The notes below the pieces were generated by a model that worked only from the letters and a program-made list of their open reading frames with translations, had not been told where the DNA came from and made no database searches. The translations under genes and the position numbers were made by a program. Shown piece after piece: positions 1 through 5,942 of a stretch of DNA of 13,536 nt (its first letter is position 1; the number at the start of each line of letters is the position of its first letter). The stretch comes from JANYIP01 sp031394045 (GTDB lineage: Bacteria; Actinomycetota; Actinomycetes; Prado026), in the NCBI GenBank assembly GCA_031394045.1, contig JANMWN010000334.1:1-13536 (forward strand). Direction: 5' to 3'.

Positions 1-22
1 GGCCCGAGCGGGAGCGCGCCCT

Positions 23-38
23 GGGGGGGGGGCCCCCC
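23..38. repeat. G10-C6 run containing a 12-bp perfect palindrome
   Basis: A run of ten G is followed directly by six C, so positions 27-38 are a perfect self-complementary block of six G and six C. It lies in non-coding sequence at the window's left edge, upstream of the polyketide synthase operon. It could form a very strong hairpin and might end transcription coming from the left. It could equally be a homopolymer-length sequencing artefact near a contig end. No function can be assigned from sequence. Confidence 0.4.
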
Positions 39-49
39 GACTTGGCGTG

Positions 50-124
50 TCTTTTTTGAGAGATCACGGGGCCGCCGGGCTTGTCCCCCTGTTATCTAAA
101 AACATCGACTCAAGTCTGGAGCGG
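50..124 (+). promoter_or_regulatory. AT-richer leader, probable promoter region of the phenolic-lipid operon
   Basis: In a segment that is otherwise extremely GC-rich, positions 51-62 and 90-114 are AT-rich and contain small dyads: TGTT-N7-AACA at 90-104 and GACT-CA-AGTC at 107-116. Read in the polyketide synthase frame, this stretch uses TTA, AGA, TCT, TTT and AAA codons, unlike the gene body, so it is most likely non-coding. I cannot place a convincing -35/-10 pair. The dyads are possible operator sites for a regulator, which is inference. Confidence 0.3.
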
Positions 125-142
125 GTGGACCTCAAGCCGGCC

Positions 143-1267
143 ATGCTCACCCGCGAGGGCCGTGCGGACGCGCACCGGGTGGCGGCGTGCGACGATGCCG
201 GGGTGACCCGGATCGCGGCCGTGGGGAGTGCGCTGGGTGCGCACCGTTACCCGCAGGCCCAGATCACCGAGGCCTTCGGCGCGATCGTCGTCCCCGACCT
301 GGCCCAGCGCGGGGTGCTCCGAAGGTTCCACGCCGCGACCGGGGTACGTACCCGGCACCTGGCACTGTCCCTGCCCGAGTACGCCGCACTCGACGGGTTC
401 ACCGCGTCCAACGACGCGTTCCTACGGGTGGGCGTCGACCTCGCCGAGGTCGCGGTAGTCCAGGCGCTGGAGGGCGCGGGACTGTCCGCTGCTGACGTGG
501 ACGTGATCATGACCGTCACCGTCACCGGGATCGGGGCGCCCAGCATCGACGCGCGGCTGGTCCCGCGTCTCGGCCTCCGGGACGACGTGAAGCGGGTGCC
601 GATCTTCGGGCTCGGCTGCGTCGCGGGTGCGGCCGGCATCGCCCGCCTGCACGACCACCTGGTCGGCCACCCGGACGACGTGGCGGTACTGCTGTCGGTG
701 GAGCTGTGCTCGCTGACCGTCCAGAAGGACGATGCCTCGACGCCGAACCTGGTCGCGTCCGGCCTGTTCGGCGACGGCGCCACGGCGGTGGTGCTGGTGG
801 GGGAGCGGCGGGCCGAGGCGATGGGGATCACCGGCCCGACGGTGGTGGCGACCCGGTCACGGTTCTACCCGGACACCGAGCGGGTGATGGGCTGGGACAT
901 CGGCGGGTCGGGCTTTCGGATCGTGCTGTCCGCCAGCGTCGCCGACGTCGTCGAGGCGCACCTCGGCCAGGACGTCAAGGAGTTCCTCACCGACCAAGGC
1001 CTCGACCGGACGGACGTCACGCACTGGGTCGCGCACCCCGGTGGCCCCAAGGTCCTCGACGCCATGCAGCGTGCGCTGCACCTGCCGCCGGCCGCGCTGG
1101 CCATGACCTGGGCCTCGCTCGCCGACATCGGCAACCTCTCGTCCGGCTCGGTGCTGCACGTGCTGCGCGACACCATGGCCGCCCATCCGGTGGGCAGCGG
1201 GGCCCCCGCACTGCTGCTCGCGATGGGCCCAGGGTTCTGCGCCGAGCTGGTCCTGCTCCGGTGGTGA
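143..1267 (+). CDS. Type III polyketide synthase, SrsA-like alkylresorcinol/alkylpyrone synthase
   Basis: Chalcone/stilbene-synthase-fold enzyme that extends a fatty acyl starter with malonyl- or methylmalonyl-CoA and cyclises the chain to a phenolic lipid or pyrone. Family similarity begins at TRIAAVGSALGAHRYPQ, with the first of these codons at 206. The catalytic triad is visible: Cys in FGLGCVAG (codon at 617-619), His in WVAHPGGPK (1034-1036) and Asn in IGNLSSGS (1133-1135). The C-terminal GPGFCAELVLLRW block is typical. The open frame reaches back to 47, but codons before about 125 are AT-rich and include TTA, so I place the start at ATG 143 (374 aa). GTG 125 and GTG 203 (354 aa) are alternatives, and none has a clear ribosome-binding site. 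It is the first gene of a three-gene operon, 4 nt before the methyltransferase. Family is sure; alkylresorcinol rather than alkylpyrone product is inferred from the srsABC-like order. Confidence 0.93.
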   Translation: MLTREGRADAHRVAACDDAGVTRIAAVGSALGAHRYPQAQITEAFGAIVVPDLAQRGVLRRFHAATGVRTRHLALSLPEYAALDGFTASNDAFLRVGVDLAEVAVVQALEGAGLSAADVDVIMTVTVTGIGAPSIDARLVPRLGLRDDVKRVPIFGLGCVAGAAGIARLHDHLVGHPDDVAVLLSVELCSLTVQKDDASTPNLVASGLFGDGATAVVLVGERRAEAMGITGPTVVATRSRFYPDTERVMGWDIGGSGFRIVLSASVADVVEAHLGQDVKEFLTDQGLDRTDVTHWVAHPGGPKVLDAMQRALHLPPAALAMTWASLADIGNLSSGSVLHVLRDTMAAHPVGSGAPALLLAMGPGFCAELVLLRW

Positions 1268-1271
1268 GCCG

Positions 1272-1802
1272 GTGCTGAGCTGGTACGCCTTGCTCCTGCT
1301 GGCCGTCGCGGTCGAGCGGTTGGCCGAGCTCAGGCTGTCGCTGCGGCATGCGCGTTGGGCGGTCGACCGCGGCGGGGTCGAGACCGGTCAGGGGCACTAC
1401 CCGTGGATGGTGCTGCTGCACACGGGCCTGCTCGTCGGTTGCCTGGTCGAGGTGGTGGTGGCCGATCGGCCCTTCCTGCCCGGCCTCGGCTGGCCGATGC
1501 TGGCGCTGGTGCTCCTGGCCCAGGGGCTGCGCTGGTGGTGCATCGGGACCCTGGGCGAGCGGTGGAACACCCGGGTGATCGTGGTCCCAGGCCTGCCGCT
1601 CGTGCAGCGGGGGCCGTACTCGGTGCTGCGGCACCCCAACTATGTCGCGGTCGTCGTCGAGGGGTTCGCGCTGCCGCTGGTGCACACGGCGTGGGTCACG
1701 GCCGTGGTCTTCTCGGTCCTGAACGGCTGGCTGCTGACGGTACGGATCCGGTGCGAGCAGCGGGCCCTGGACTCTGCAGCGCCCTTGGTGGCGGAGCTGT
1801 GA
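1272..1802 (+). CDS. Isoprenylcysteine carboxyl methyltransferase-family protein, SrsB-like phenolic lipid methyltransferase
   Basis: Integral membrane methyltransferase of the ICMT/PEMT fold, 176 aa. In srsABC-type clusters this family O-methylates the resorcinol made by the polyketide synthase, using S-adenosylmethionine. Hydrophobic segments lie at about residues 2-17, 46-63, 74-91 and 138-157. The family signature GPYSVLRHPNYVAVVVEG is at 114-131, with RHPNY binding the SAM region in known relatives, and a downstream R-x-R-x-E-x-R motif is at 158-164. The GTG start lies 4 nt after the synthase stop, and GGTGAG just upstream can serve as ribosome-binding site. The TGA stop overlaps the GTG start of the next gene (GTGA at 1799-1802), indicating translational coupling. 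The substrate is inferred from context, because the same fold also methylates farnesylcysteine and other hydrophobic molecules. Confidence 0.88.
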   Translation: MLSWYALLLLAVAVERLAELRLSLRHARWAVDRGGVETGQGHYPWMVLLHTGLLVGCLVEVVVADRPFLPGLGWPMLALVLLAQGLRWWCIGTLGERWNTRVIVVPGLPLVQRGPYSVLRHPNYVAVVVEGFALPLVHTAWVTAVVFSVLNGWLLTVRIRCEQRALDSAAPLVAEL

Positions 1803-2857
1803 TCGAGCCGTCGGTCGACTTCGACGTGCTGGTCGCCGGCGGCGGCCCGGTCGGGCTCGGCGTCGCGCTGATGGCGGCCCGGGCCGGCTTTTCCACGGCG
1901 GTCGTCGAGCGCCGCACCGACCCGGTCGACAAGGCCTGCGGCGAGGGGCTGATGCCCGGCGCGCTCGCAACGCTGCTCGCCCTGGGCGTCGATCCACCGG
2001 GTCACGCGTTCCACGGCATCCGGTACGTGGACGCGCGTACCGGTCGGTCGGCCGAGGCCCGGTTCGCCGCCGGGCCTGGGCGAGGCGTACGCCGGACCGC
2101 GCTGCATGGGACGCTGGCGGCTGCGGTCGACGCCGCAGGCGTCAAGCGACTGAGCGGGACCGTCGACGACGTCCGCCAGCTCGACGGGGCCGTGTCGGTA
2201 GGAGCGTCGGCAGCAGGTGGGCTGAGGGCGCGATGGCTCGTGGCCGCGGACGGCCTGCACTCCACCGTGCGGGCCGAGCTGGGCCTCGGGGCGGCGCCCC
2301 GGGTCCGTCCGCGCTACGGCCTACGCCAGCACTTCGCCGCGGCGCCCTGGTCGGACTGCGTCGAGGTGCACTGGGCCGACGGTGCCGAGGCGTACGTGAC
2401 TCCGGTGGGCGAAGGCGTCGTCGGAGTGGCCGTGCTGACCGACCGACGGGGCCCGTCGCACGCCGACTGGCTGCGCCGCTTCCCGGCCCTGACCGATCGG
2501 CTCCGCGACGCGCCGCCTGCCTCCGAGGTGCGCGGCGCCGGCCCGTTGGAGCAGAACGTCAGCCGCCGGGTGGCCGGCCGGGTCTTGCTGGTCGGTGATG
2601 CGTCCGGGTACGTCGACGCGCTGACGGGGGAGGGAATCGCGGTCGGCCTCGCACAGGCGGAGGTGCTCGTCCGCTGCCTGGCGACCGGGCGGCCGGAGGA
2701 CTACGAGCGGGCCTGGCTGACGGTGTCCCGTCGCTACCGCGTGCTGACGCGGGCGGTGCTCGCCGCGGCGCAGCGGCCGCGGGTCCGCCAGCTGCTCGTC
2801 CCTGCGGCAGCCGCGCTGCCACCTGTCTTCGGCGTCGCGGTCAACGCGCTGGCCTGA
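1799..2857 (+). CDS. FAD-dependent oxidoreductase, SrsC-like phenolic lipid hydroxylase
   Basis: Flavoprotein of the p-hydroxybenzoate-hydroxylase/geranylgeranyl-reductase superfamily, 352 aa. The N-terminal Rossmann dinucleotide motif is AGGGPVGLG (13-21). A CGEGLMPGA segment (47-55) resembles the CxE motif of the reductase branch. The VAADGLHSTVR motif (148-158) matches the DG motif of flavin hydroxylases, and LLVGDASGYVDALTGEG (263-279) is the C-terminal GD motif that contacts FAD ribityl. In S. griseus the SrsC flavoprotein hydroxylates the methylated alkylresorcinol, which is then oxidised to a quinone. The start is GTG 1799 inside the 4-nt overlap with the methyltransferase; the frame is open much further upstream, but that part is shadow. 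It is the last gene of the operon and ends 16 nt before a convergent gene. Flavin binding is secure; hydroxylase versus reductase activity is undecided. Confidence 0.88.
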   Translation: MIEPSVDFDVLVAGGGPVGLGVALMAARAGFSTAVVERRTDPVDKACGEGLMPGALATLLALGVDPPGHAFHGIRYVDARTGRSAEARFAAGPGRGVRRTALHGTLAAAVDAAGVKRLSGTVDDVRQLDGAVSVGASAAGGLRARWLVAADGLHSTVRAELGLGAAPRVRPRYGLRQHFAAAPWSDCVEVHWADGAEAYVTPVGEGVVGVAVLTDRRGPSHADWLRRFPALTDRLRDAPPASEVRGAGPLEQNVSRRVAGRVLLVGDASGYVDALTGEGIAVGLAQAEVLVRCLATGRPEDYERAWLTVSRRYRVLTRAVLAAAQRPRVRQLLVPAAAALPPVFGVAVNALA

Positions 2858-2878
2858 GCTCGGCTGCGCTGCCTCAGG
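2853..2878. terminator. Possible bidirectional terminator between convergent genes
   Basis: CCTGAG at 2853-2858 pairs with CTCAGG at 2873-2878 around a 14-nt GC-rich loop that may pair further internally. It spans both stop codons and the whole 16-bp gap between the convergent oxidoreductase and HAD phosphatase genes. There is no T-tract, which is common for actinobacterial terminators. The stem is short, so the call is tentative. Confidence 0.35.
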
Positions 2879-3362
2879 TCCGACCGTCGGTCTCCTGGGC
2901 CTCGAACAGGGACGGTTGCTCGCTCATCCACTGCGCATGCATGACCGCAAACCCTGCCGTTCGCAAGGTGCGGACCACCGCCACGTCGTCGTCGACCATC
3001 ACCGCGACGGTGCGTCGGGCGGCAAGCCGGCGGAGCACGGCCAGCTTCGTCATCCTGGCCGGCCGGTGGTCGTTCTCGCGCCGCATGAAGAGCTGCGCCG
3101 ATGGGAGACCGTTGCGCGCCAGCCAGTCGACCGTGTCGCGGCGGCACCTCTCGGGCCGGCCGGTCAGCCAGACCAGCTCGTGCCCGGACGCGACCAGCTG
3201 GTCGACCACCGCGCGGCCCTCGGGGAGCACCGGGTCGAGGGGTGCGGCGCCGAAGAACTGGTCCCAGTCCTTGGGTCCGCGCTCGACGAACGTGAGCCTG
3301 TGGCGTACGTCTGCGACCACGCCGTCCAGGTCGACCACGGCGTACGGCGGCTCCTCGGTCAC
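2874..3362 (-). CDS. HAD-family phosphatase, polynucleotide 3'-phosphatase-like
   Basis: A 162-aa single-domain haloacid dehalogenase phosphatase. Motif I is DLDGV with nucleophile Asp11 and acid/base Asp13, motif II is LTGRP (Thr67), motif III is Lys106, and motif IV is VDDD (124-126). The order and spacing, including the FMRRENDHRPARMTK stretch before motif III, resemble the phosphatase domain of T4-type polynucleotide kinase/phosphatase, but there is no kinase domain here. The GTG start at 3362 is set by motif I lying 10 residues in and by a TACGGT hexamer 8 nt upstream of the start, consistent with a leaderless mRNA; the open frame continues upstream through the neighbouring thioesterase and is shadow. 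The gene is divergent from the thioesterase and convergent with the phenolic-lipid operon. Hydrolysis of a phosphate ester is well supported; a nucleic-acid-end substrate is inference. Confidence 0.85.
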   Translation of the reverse strand: MTEEPPYAVVDLDGVVADVRHRLTFVERGPKDWDQFFGAAPLDPVLPEGRAVVDQLVASGHELVWLTGRPERCRRDTVDWLARNGLPSAQLFMRRENDHRPARMTKLAVLRRLAARRTVAVMVDDDVAVVRTLRTAGFAVMHAQWMSEQPSLFEAQETDGRT

Positions 3363-3369
3363 CCTGCCC

Positions 3370-3375
3370 ACCGTA
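3370..3375 (-). promoter_or_regulatory. -10-like element for leaderless HAD phosphatase transcript
   Basis: On the minus strand the hexamer TACGGT fits the actinobacterial TANNNT -10 pattern. Its last base is 8 nt before the GTG start at 3362, which puts the expected transcription start on or next to the start codon. No good -35 is visible. It lies in the 42-bp divergent gap shared with the thioesterase gene. Confidence 0.45.
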
Positions 3376-3391
3376 GTGGGGACTGCCGTCG

Positions 3392-3397
3392 TAGGGT
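3392..3397 (+). promoter_or_regulatory. -10-like element for leaderless thioesterase transcript
   Basis: TAGGGT fits TANNNT, and the ATG at 3405 follows 8 nt after its last base, the usual -10 to +1 distance. No -35 consensus is recognisable 17-18 bp upstream. With the opposing element at 3370-3375, the two -10 boxes sit 16 bp apart on opposite strands. Confidence 0.5.
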
Positions 3398-3404
3398 CGG
3401 CCCC

Positions 3405-3896
3405 ATGACCGCTGACCCAGCCCAGCCAGCCCAGCCGGCCCAGCCGGCGCTGAATGAGCAGACGGCCGCGATCCAGGCGGCGGCGCCACTCATCGGCACC
3501 CTGGGGATCGAGGTGCTCGAGCTGGACCGTGACCACTGCCTGCTGCGGCTGCCGGACCTGGTCAGCTCGCGCAACCACATGGGTGGGCCACACGCGGGGG
3601 CGATCTTTACTCTCGGCGAGACCGCGGCCGCGACGCTGACGGTGCAGAACTTCTCCAGCTGGTTCGACCGCGTGGTCCCGCTCGCGGTGAACGCCGAGAT
3701 CAGCTGGTCCAAGCTGGCCAGGAGCGCAGTCACGGCCGAGGCCCGGATGCTGCGACCGGCCGCCGAGATCGAGGCTGACCTCGTCGCCGGGACCCGGCCC
3801 GAGTGGTCCAGCCACCTGGTGTTCCGGCGCGAGCAGGACGGTCAGGTCTGCGGGGAGATGACCGTCGTGCTGACGCTTGCGGAACGACGGGACTAG
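3405..3896 (+). CDS. Hotdog-fold thioesterase-like protein (DUF4442/PaaI type)
   Basis: A 163-aa protein whose residues 21-160 look like a single hotdog domain of the acyl-CoA thioesterase superfamily. The central-helix block NHMGGPHAGAIFTLGETAAA (57-76) carries the HxGGxxxA-like substrate-binding signature, followed by beta-strand-rich sequence (VPLAVNAEISWSKLARSAVTAEA). Such proteins hydrolyse or bind acyl-CoA thioesters; the substrate is unknown. The N-terminal 20 residues are a low-complexity Pro-Ala-Gln segment (three PAQ copies) outside the fold. The ATG at 3405 has only a weak ribosome-binding site but a TAGGGT at leaderless distance. It is 9 nt upstream of the glutamate-cysteine-ligase-like gene and probably co-transcribed with it, although the two functions have no obvious shared pathway. 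Confidence 0.82.
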   Translation: MTADPAQPAQPAQPALNEQTAAIQAAAPLIGTLGIEVLELDRDHCLLRLPDLVSSRNHMGGPHAGAIFTLGETAAATLTVQNFSSWFDRVVPLAVNAEISWSKLARSAVTAEARMLRPAAEIEADLVAGTRPEWSSHLVFRREQDGQVCGEMTVVLTLAERRD

Positions 3897-3899
3897 GGT
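3870..3899 (+). promoter_or_regulatory. Putative promoter for the GCS2-like ligase gene
   Basis: CTGACG at 3870-3875 (four of six matches to TTGACA) and TAGGGT at 3894-3899 are separated by 18 bp. The ATG at 3906 begins 7 nt after the -10, so an internal promoter could make a leaderless mRNA. The TAG of this hexamer is also the stop codon of the upstream thioesterase. AGGG within it could alternatively act as a ribosome-binding site. Confidence 0.45.
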
Positions 3900-3905
3900 C
3901 CGCGC

Positions 3906-5381
3906 ATGGGTGACGAGGTCGCAGCCACGGTCTTCACCCGCGAGGACCGGCAGCGCTACCGCGAGAAGGTGCACCGCTGCCTAGACGCGCTGGCGCTGAT
4001 GCTGTCGGCCGAGATGTTCGAGCTCGACCACCCGCTGACAGGGATGGAGATCGAGCTCAACCTCGTCGACGGCCACGGTGACCCGTCGATGCGCAGCGCC
4101 GAGGTGCTGGCGCGCATCGACGACCCGGCCTTCCAGACCGAGCTGGGCCGGTTCAACCTCGAGATCAACGTCCAGCCGCGGTCACTGGCCGGCACCGCGT
4201 TCGTCGCCTTGGAGGAGGACGTCCGCGGTCAGCTCAACGCCGCGCAGCGCAAGGCCGAGGCCGAGGGCGCTGGCCTGGTGATGGTCGGGATCCTGCCGAC
4301 CTTGCTGCCCGAGCATGTGACCCACGAGGCGATCACGCACAACCCCAGGTACGCGCTGCTGGACGAGCAGATCCTGGCGGCTCGCGGCGAGGACCTGCAC
4401 ATCGAGATCCACGGGGTGGAGGACCTTGAGACCTACGCTGACACGATCGCGCCCGAGGCAGCGTGTACGAGCGTCCAGCTGCACGTGCAGGTCAGCCCGG
4501 ACACCTTCGCCAACAGCTGGAACGCTGCCCAGTGCCTGGCCGGGGTACAGGTCGCGCTGGCCGCCAACTCGCCGTACTTCATGGGTCTGGAGCTGTGGCG
4601 GGAGAGCCGGATCGCGGTCTTCACCCAGGCCACGGACACGCGTTCGGTCGAGCTGAAGGCCCAGGGGGTGCGCCCGCGAGTCTGGTTCGGGGAACGCTTC
4701 GTCACCAACGTCTTCGACCTGTTCGAGGAGAACCTGCGCTACTTCCCGGCGCTGCTCCCGGTGGTCGAGGTCGAGGAACCTGAGGAGGTGCTGGCCGCCG
4801 GGGGCACCCCCGCGCTCCAGGAGCTGCGGCTGCACAACGGCACCGTCTACCGCTGGAACCGGCCGGTGTACGACGTCGTGGACGGTCGCCCGCACCTGCG
4901 CGTGGAGAACCGGGTGCTGCCGGCGGGGCCGACGGTCGTCGACATCATGGCCAACGCGGCGTTTTACTACGGCGCCCTGCGCGTGCTGTCGGAGGGGGAC
5001 CGGCCGGTGTGGACGCAGATGTCCTTCCAGGCCGCCTCCGACAACTTCACCGCCGGCGCCACCCAGGGCATCGACGCGCAGGTCTTCTGGCCGGGGTCCG
5101 GCGAGGTCCCTGTCACCGAGCTCGTGCTGCGCCGGCTGCTGCCGCTCGCGTACGAGGGCCTCGACCGCTGGGGCGTCGACCCGGTGGCCCGCGACCGGTT
5201 GCTCGGAATCGTCGAGCAGCGCTGCACCAGCGGCCGCAACGGGGCGGTCTGGCAGACCGAGCAGGTCCGCAGGCGCGAGGCGGCTGGGGAGTCCCGGGTC
5301 GCGGCGCTCCGGCAGATGACCCACGCGTACGCCGAGCTGATGCACAGCAACCAGCCCGTGCACACGTGGCCGGCCGGCTAG
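3906..5381 (+). CDS. Glutamate-cysteine ligase family protein (GCS2 type)
   Basis: A 491-aa ATP-grasp-like carboxylate-amine ligase of the GCS2 family, predicted to form a gamma-glutamyl (or similar) amide bond using ATP. Recognisable conserved blocks are GMEIELNLV (46-54, ligand/metal-binding glutamates), ELGRFNLEINVQP (79-91), CTSVQLHVQV (187-196), NSPYFMGLELWRESR (221-235), LHNGTVYRWNRPVYD (309-323) and LRVENRVLPAGPTVVDIM (331-348). Length fits the roughly 490-510-aa actinobacterial subgroup of this family as I know it; this subgroup differs from ergothioneine EgtA. Actinobacteria generally use mycothiol rather than glutathione, so the in vivo product is uncertain. The ATG start is 9 nt after the thioesterase stop, and a TAGGGT overlapping that stop may drive separate leaderless expression. 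Family is sure, substrate is not. Confidence 0.9.
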   Translation: MGDEVAATVFTREDRQRYREKVHRCLDALALMLSAEMFELDHPLTGMEIELNLVDGHGDPSMRSAEVLARIDDPAFQTELGRFNLEINVQPRSLAGTAFVALEEDVRGQLNAAQRKAEAEGAGLVMVGILPTLLPEHVTHEAITHNPRYALLDEQILAARGEDLHIEIHGVEDLETYADTIAPEAACTSVQLHVQVSPDTFANSWNAAQCLAGVQVALAANSPYFMGLELWRESRIAVFTQATDTRSVELKAQGVRPRVWFGERFVTNVFDLFEENLRYFPALLPVVEVEEPEEVLAAGGTPALQELRLHNGTVYRWNRPVYDVVDGRPHLRVENRVLPAGPTVVDIMANAAFYYGALRVLSEGDRPVWTQMSFQAASDNFTAGATQGIDAQVFWPGSGEVPVTELVLRRLLPLAYEGLDRWGVDPVARDRLLGIVEQRCTSGRNGAVWQTEQVRRREAAGESRVAALRQMTHAYAELMHSNQPVHTWPAG

Positions 5382-5401
5382 AAGGGACTAGAGCACTCGC
5401 G

Positions 5402-5761
5402 ATGCGCTTTCGTACGACCTTGCTGCTGGCCGGCAAGACCGCGAATCGCAGCACCGTGGCCGTGATGGGCGGGGTGTTCATGGTCGGGGTGAGCGCCGAG
5501 AACCGCGCCGCCGCTGGCGTGACGGCCGGTGATGAGATCGATGTGGATCTGGCGCTCGACACCGCACCGAGGGAGTTGGCGGTACCCGCGGACCTAGCCG
5601 CCGCGATCGCCGGCGACGAGGCTGCGCCACGGTTCTGGGACGGGTTGTCGTACAGCAGGAAGTCCAGGTTCGTGCACTCGGTCGAAAGGGCCAAGACTCC
5701 CGAGACGCGGCAGCGGAAGATCGACAAGTCGGTGACCGACCTGCGCGACGGGAAGGCCTAG
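5402..5761 (+). CDS. YdeI/OmdA-family protein with internally shortened DUF1905 domain
   Basis: A 119-aa cytoplasmic protein. The N-terminus (FRTTLLLAGKTA, 3-14) and the following VMGGVFMVGVSAENRAAAGVTAGDEIDVDL (about 21-50) correspond to the two ends of a DUF1905 domain. The C-terminal half, FWDGLSYSRKSRFVHSVERA (78-97) and ETRQRKIDKSV (101-111), matches the YdeI/OmpD-associated helical tail. The biochemical role of the family is unknown. In the family as I recall it, roughly 30 residues (a VPxxVVxALGxGKRPPVRV-type segment plus an NGxxYR strand) lie between GKTA and RSTVAVMGG; here they are absent without loss of frame. The gene begins 20 nt after the ligase gene; GAAGGGA at 5381-5387 is a distant ribosome-binding site, and TAGAGC at 5389-5394 is at leaderless distance. 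Product may be folded differently or non-functional. Confidence 0.82.
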   Translation: MRFRTTLLLAGKTANRSTVAVMGGVFMVGVSAENRAAAGVTAGDEIDVDLALDTAPRELAVPADLAAAIAGDEAAPRFWDGLSYSRKSRFVHSVERAKTPETRQRKIDKSVTDLRDGKA

Positions 5762-5942
5762 GCCGACAGAGCCGGACCACCTCCGCTGACGACATGCCGG
5801 CTACGCAACCAGAAGTTCCCGACAGAACGCGGAGAGTGACGATCACCGACCCGGCGGGCCGAATCTGGCCAGGACCAGCAGTGCGGCCGCGGTCTTCGTG
5901 CTCCTCTTGCTAGGACATCTCGAACACTCCGACGGGGAGAGC
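5762..5942. other. 181-bp intergenic region upstream of the secreted repeat protein
   Basis: No convincing gene is seen on either strand. The region holds GGCCTAGGCC, a 10-bp palindrome overlapping the upstream TAG stop (5755-5764), and a weak -10 candidate TAGGAC at 5911-5916. The end carries GGGGAGAG just before the ATG at 5943, an excellent ribosome-binding site. The promoter of the secreted protein is expected here, but no -35/-10 pair stands out. Confidence 0.4.

Noticed and set aside
108..114. ACTCAAG resembling half of an HspR (HAIR) operator
   Set aside because: The partner CTTGAGT half at the required 7-bp spacing is absent; the only TTGAG is about 50 bp upstream.
1355..1798. Upstream extension of the FAD oxidoreductase frame
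   Set aside because: It overlaps the methyltransferase gene, reads as Arg/Gly/Pro-rich shadow sequence, and the Rossmann motif begins only about ten residues after GTG 1799.
1017..1997. Minus-strand frame across the polyketide synthase, methyltransferase and oxidoreductase genes
   Set aside because: It crosses three genes with strong family motifs on the other strand, and its product is low-complexity Arg/Pro/Gln sequence.
3419..3451. Short CCAGCC-type repeats at the start of the thioesterase gene, considered as a repeat element
   Set aside because: They are explained by in-frame Pro-Ala-Gln codons in a flexible N-terminal tail, with no array structure.
3363..3974. Upstream extension of the HAD phosphatase frame on the minus strand
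   Set aside because: It lies antisense to the thioesterase gene, and HAD motif I must be near the N-terminus, which GTG 3362 satisfies.
4182..5363. Minus-strand frame of 393 codons opposite the GCS2-like ligase
   Set aside because: No domain is recognisable, and the plus strand encodes a full-length conserved enzyme.
5755..5764. GGCCTAGGCC palindrome over the stop codon of the DUF1905 gene
   Set aside because: Ten-base GC-rich palindromes are common by chance here; with no loop it cannot form a terminator hairpin.
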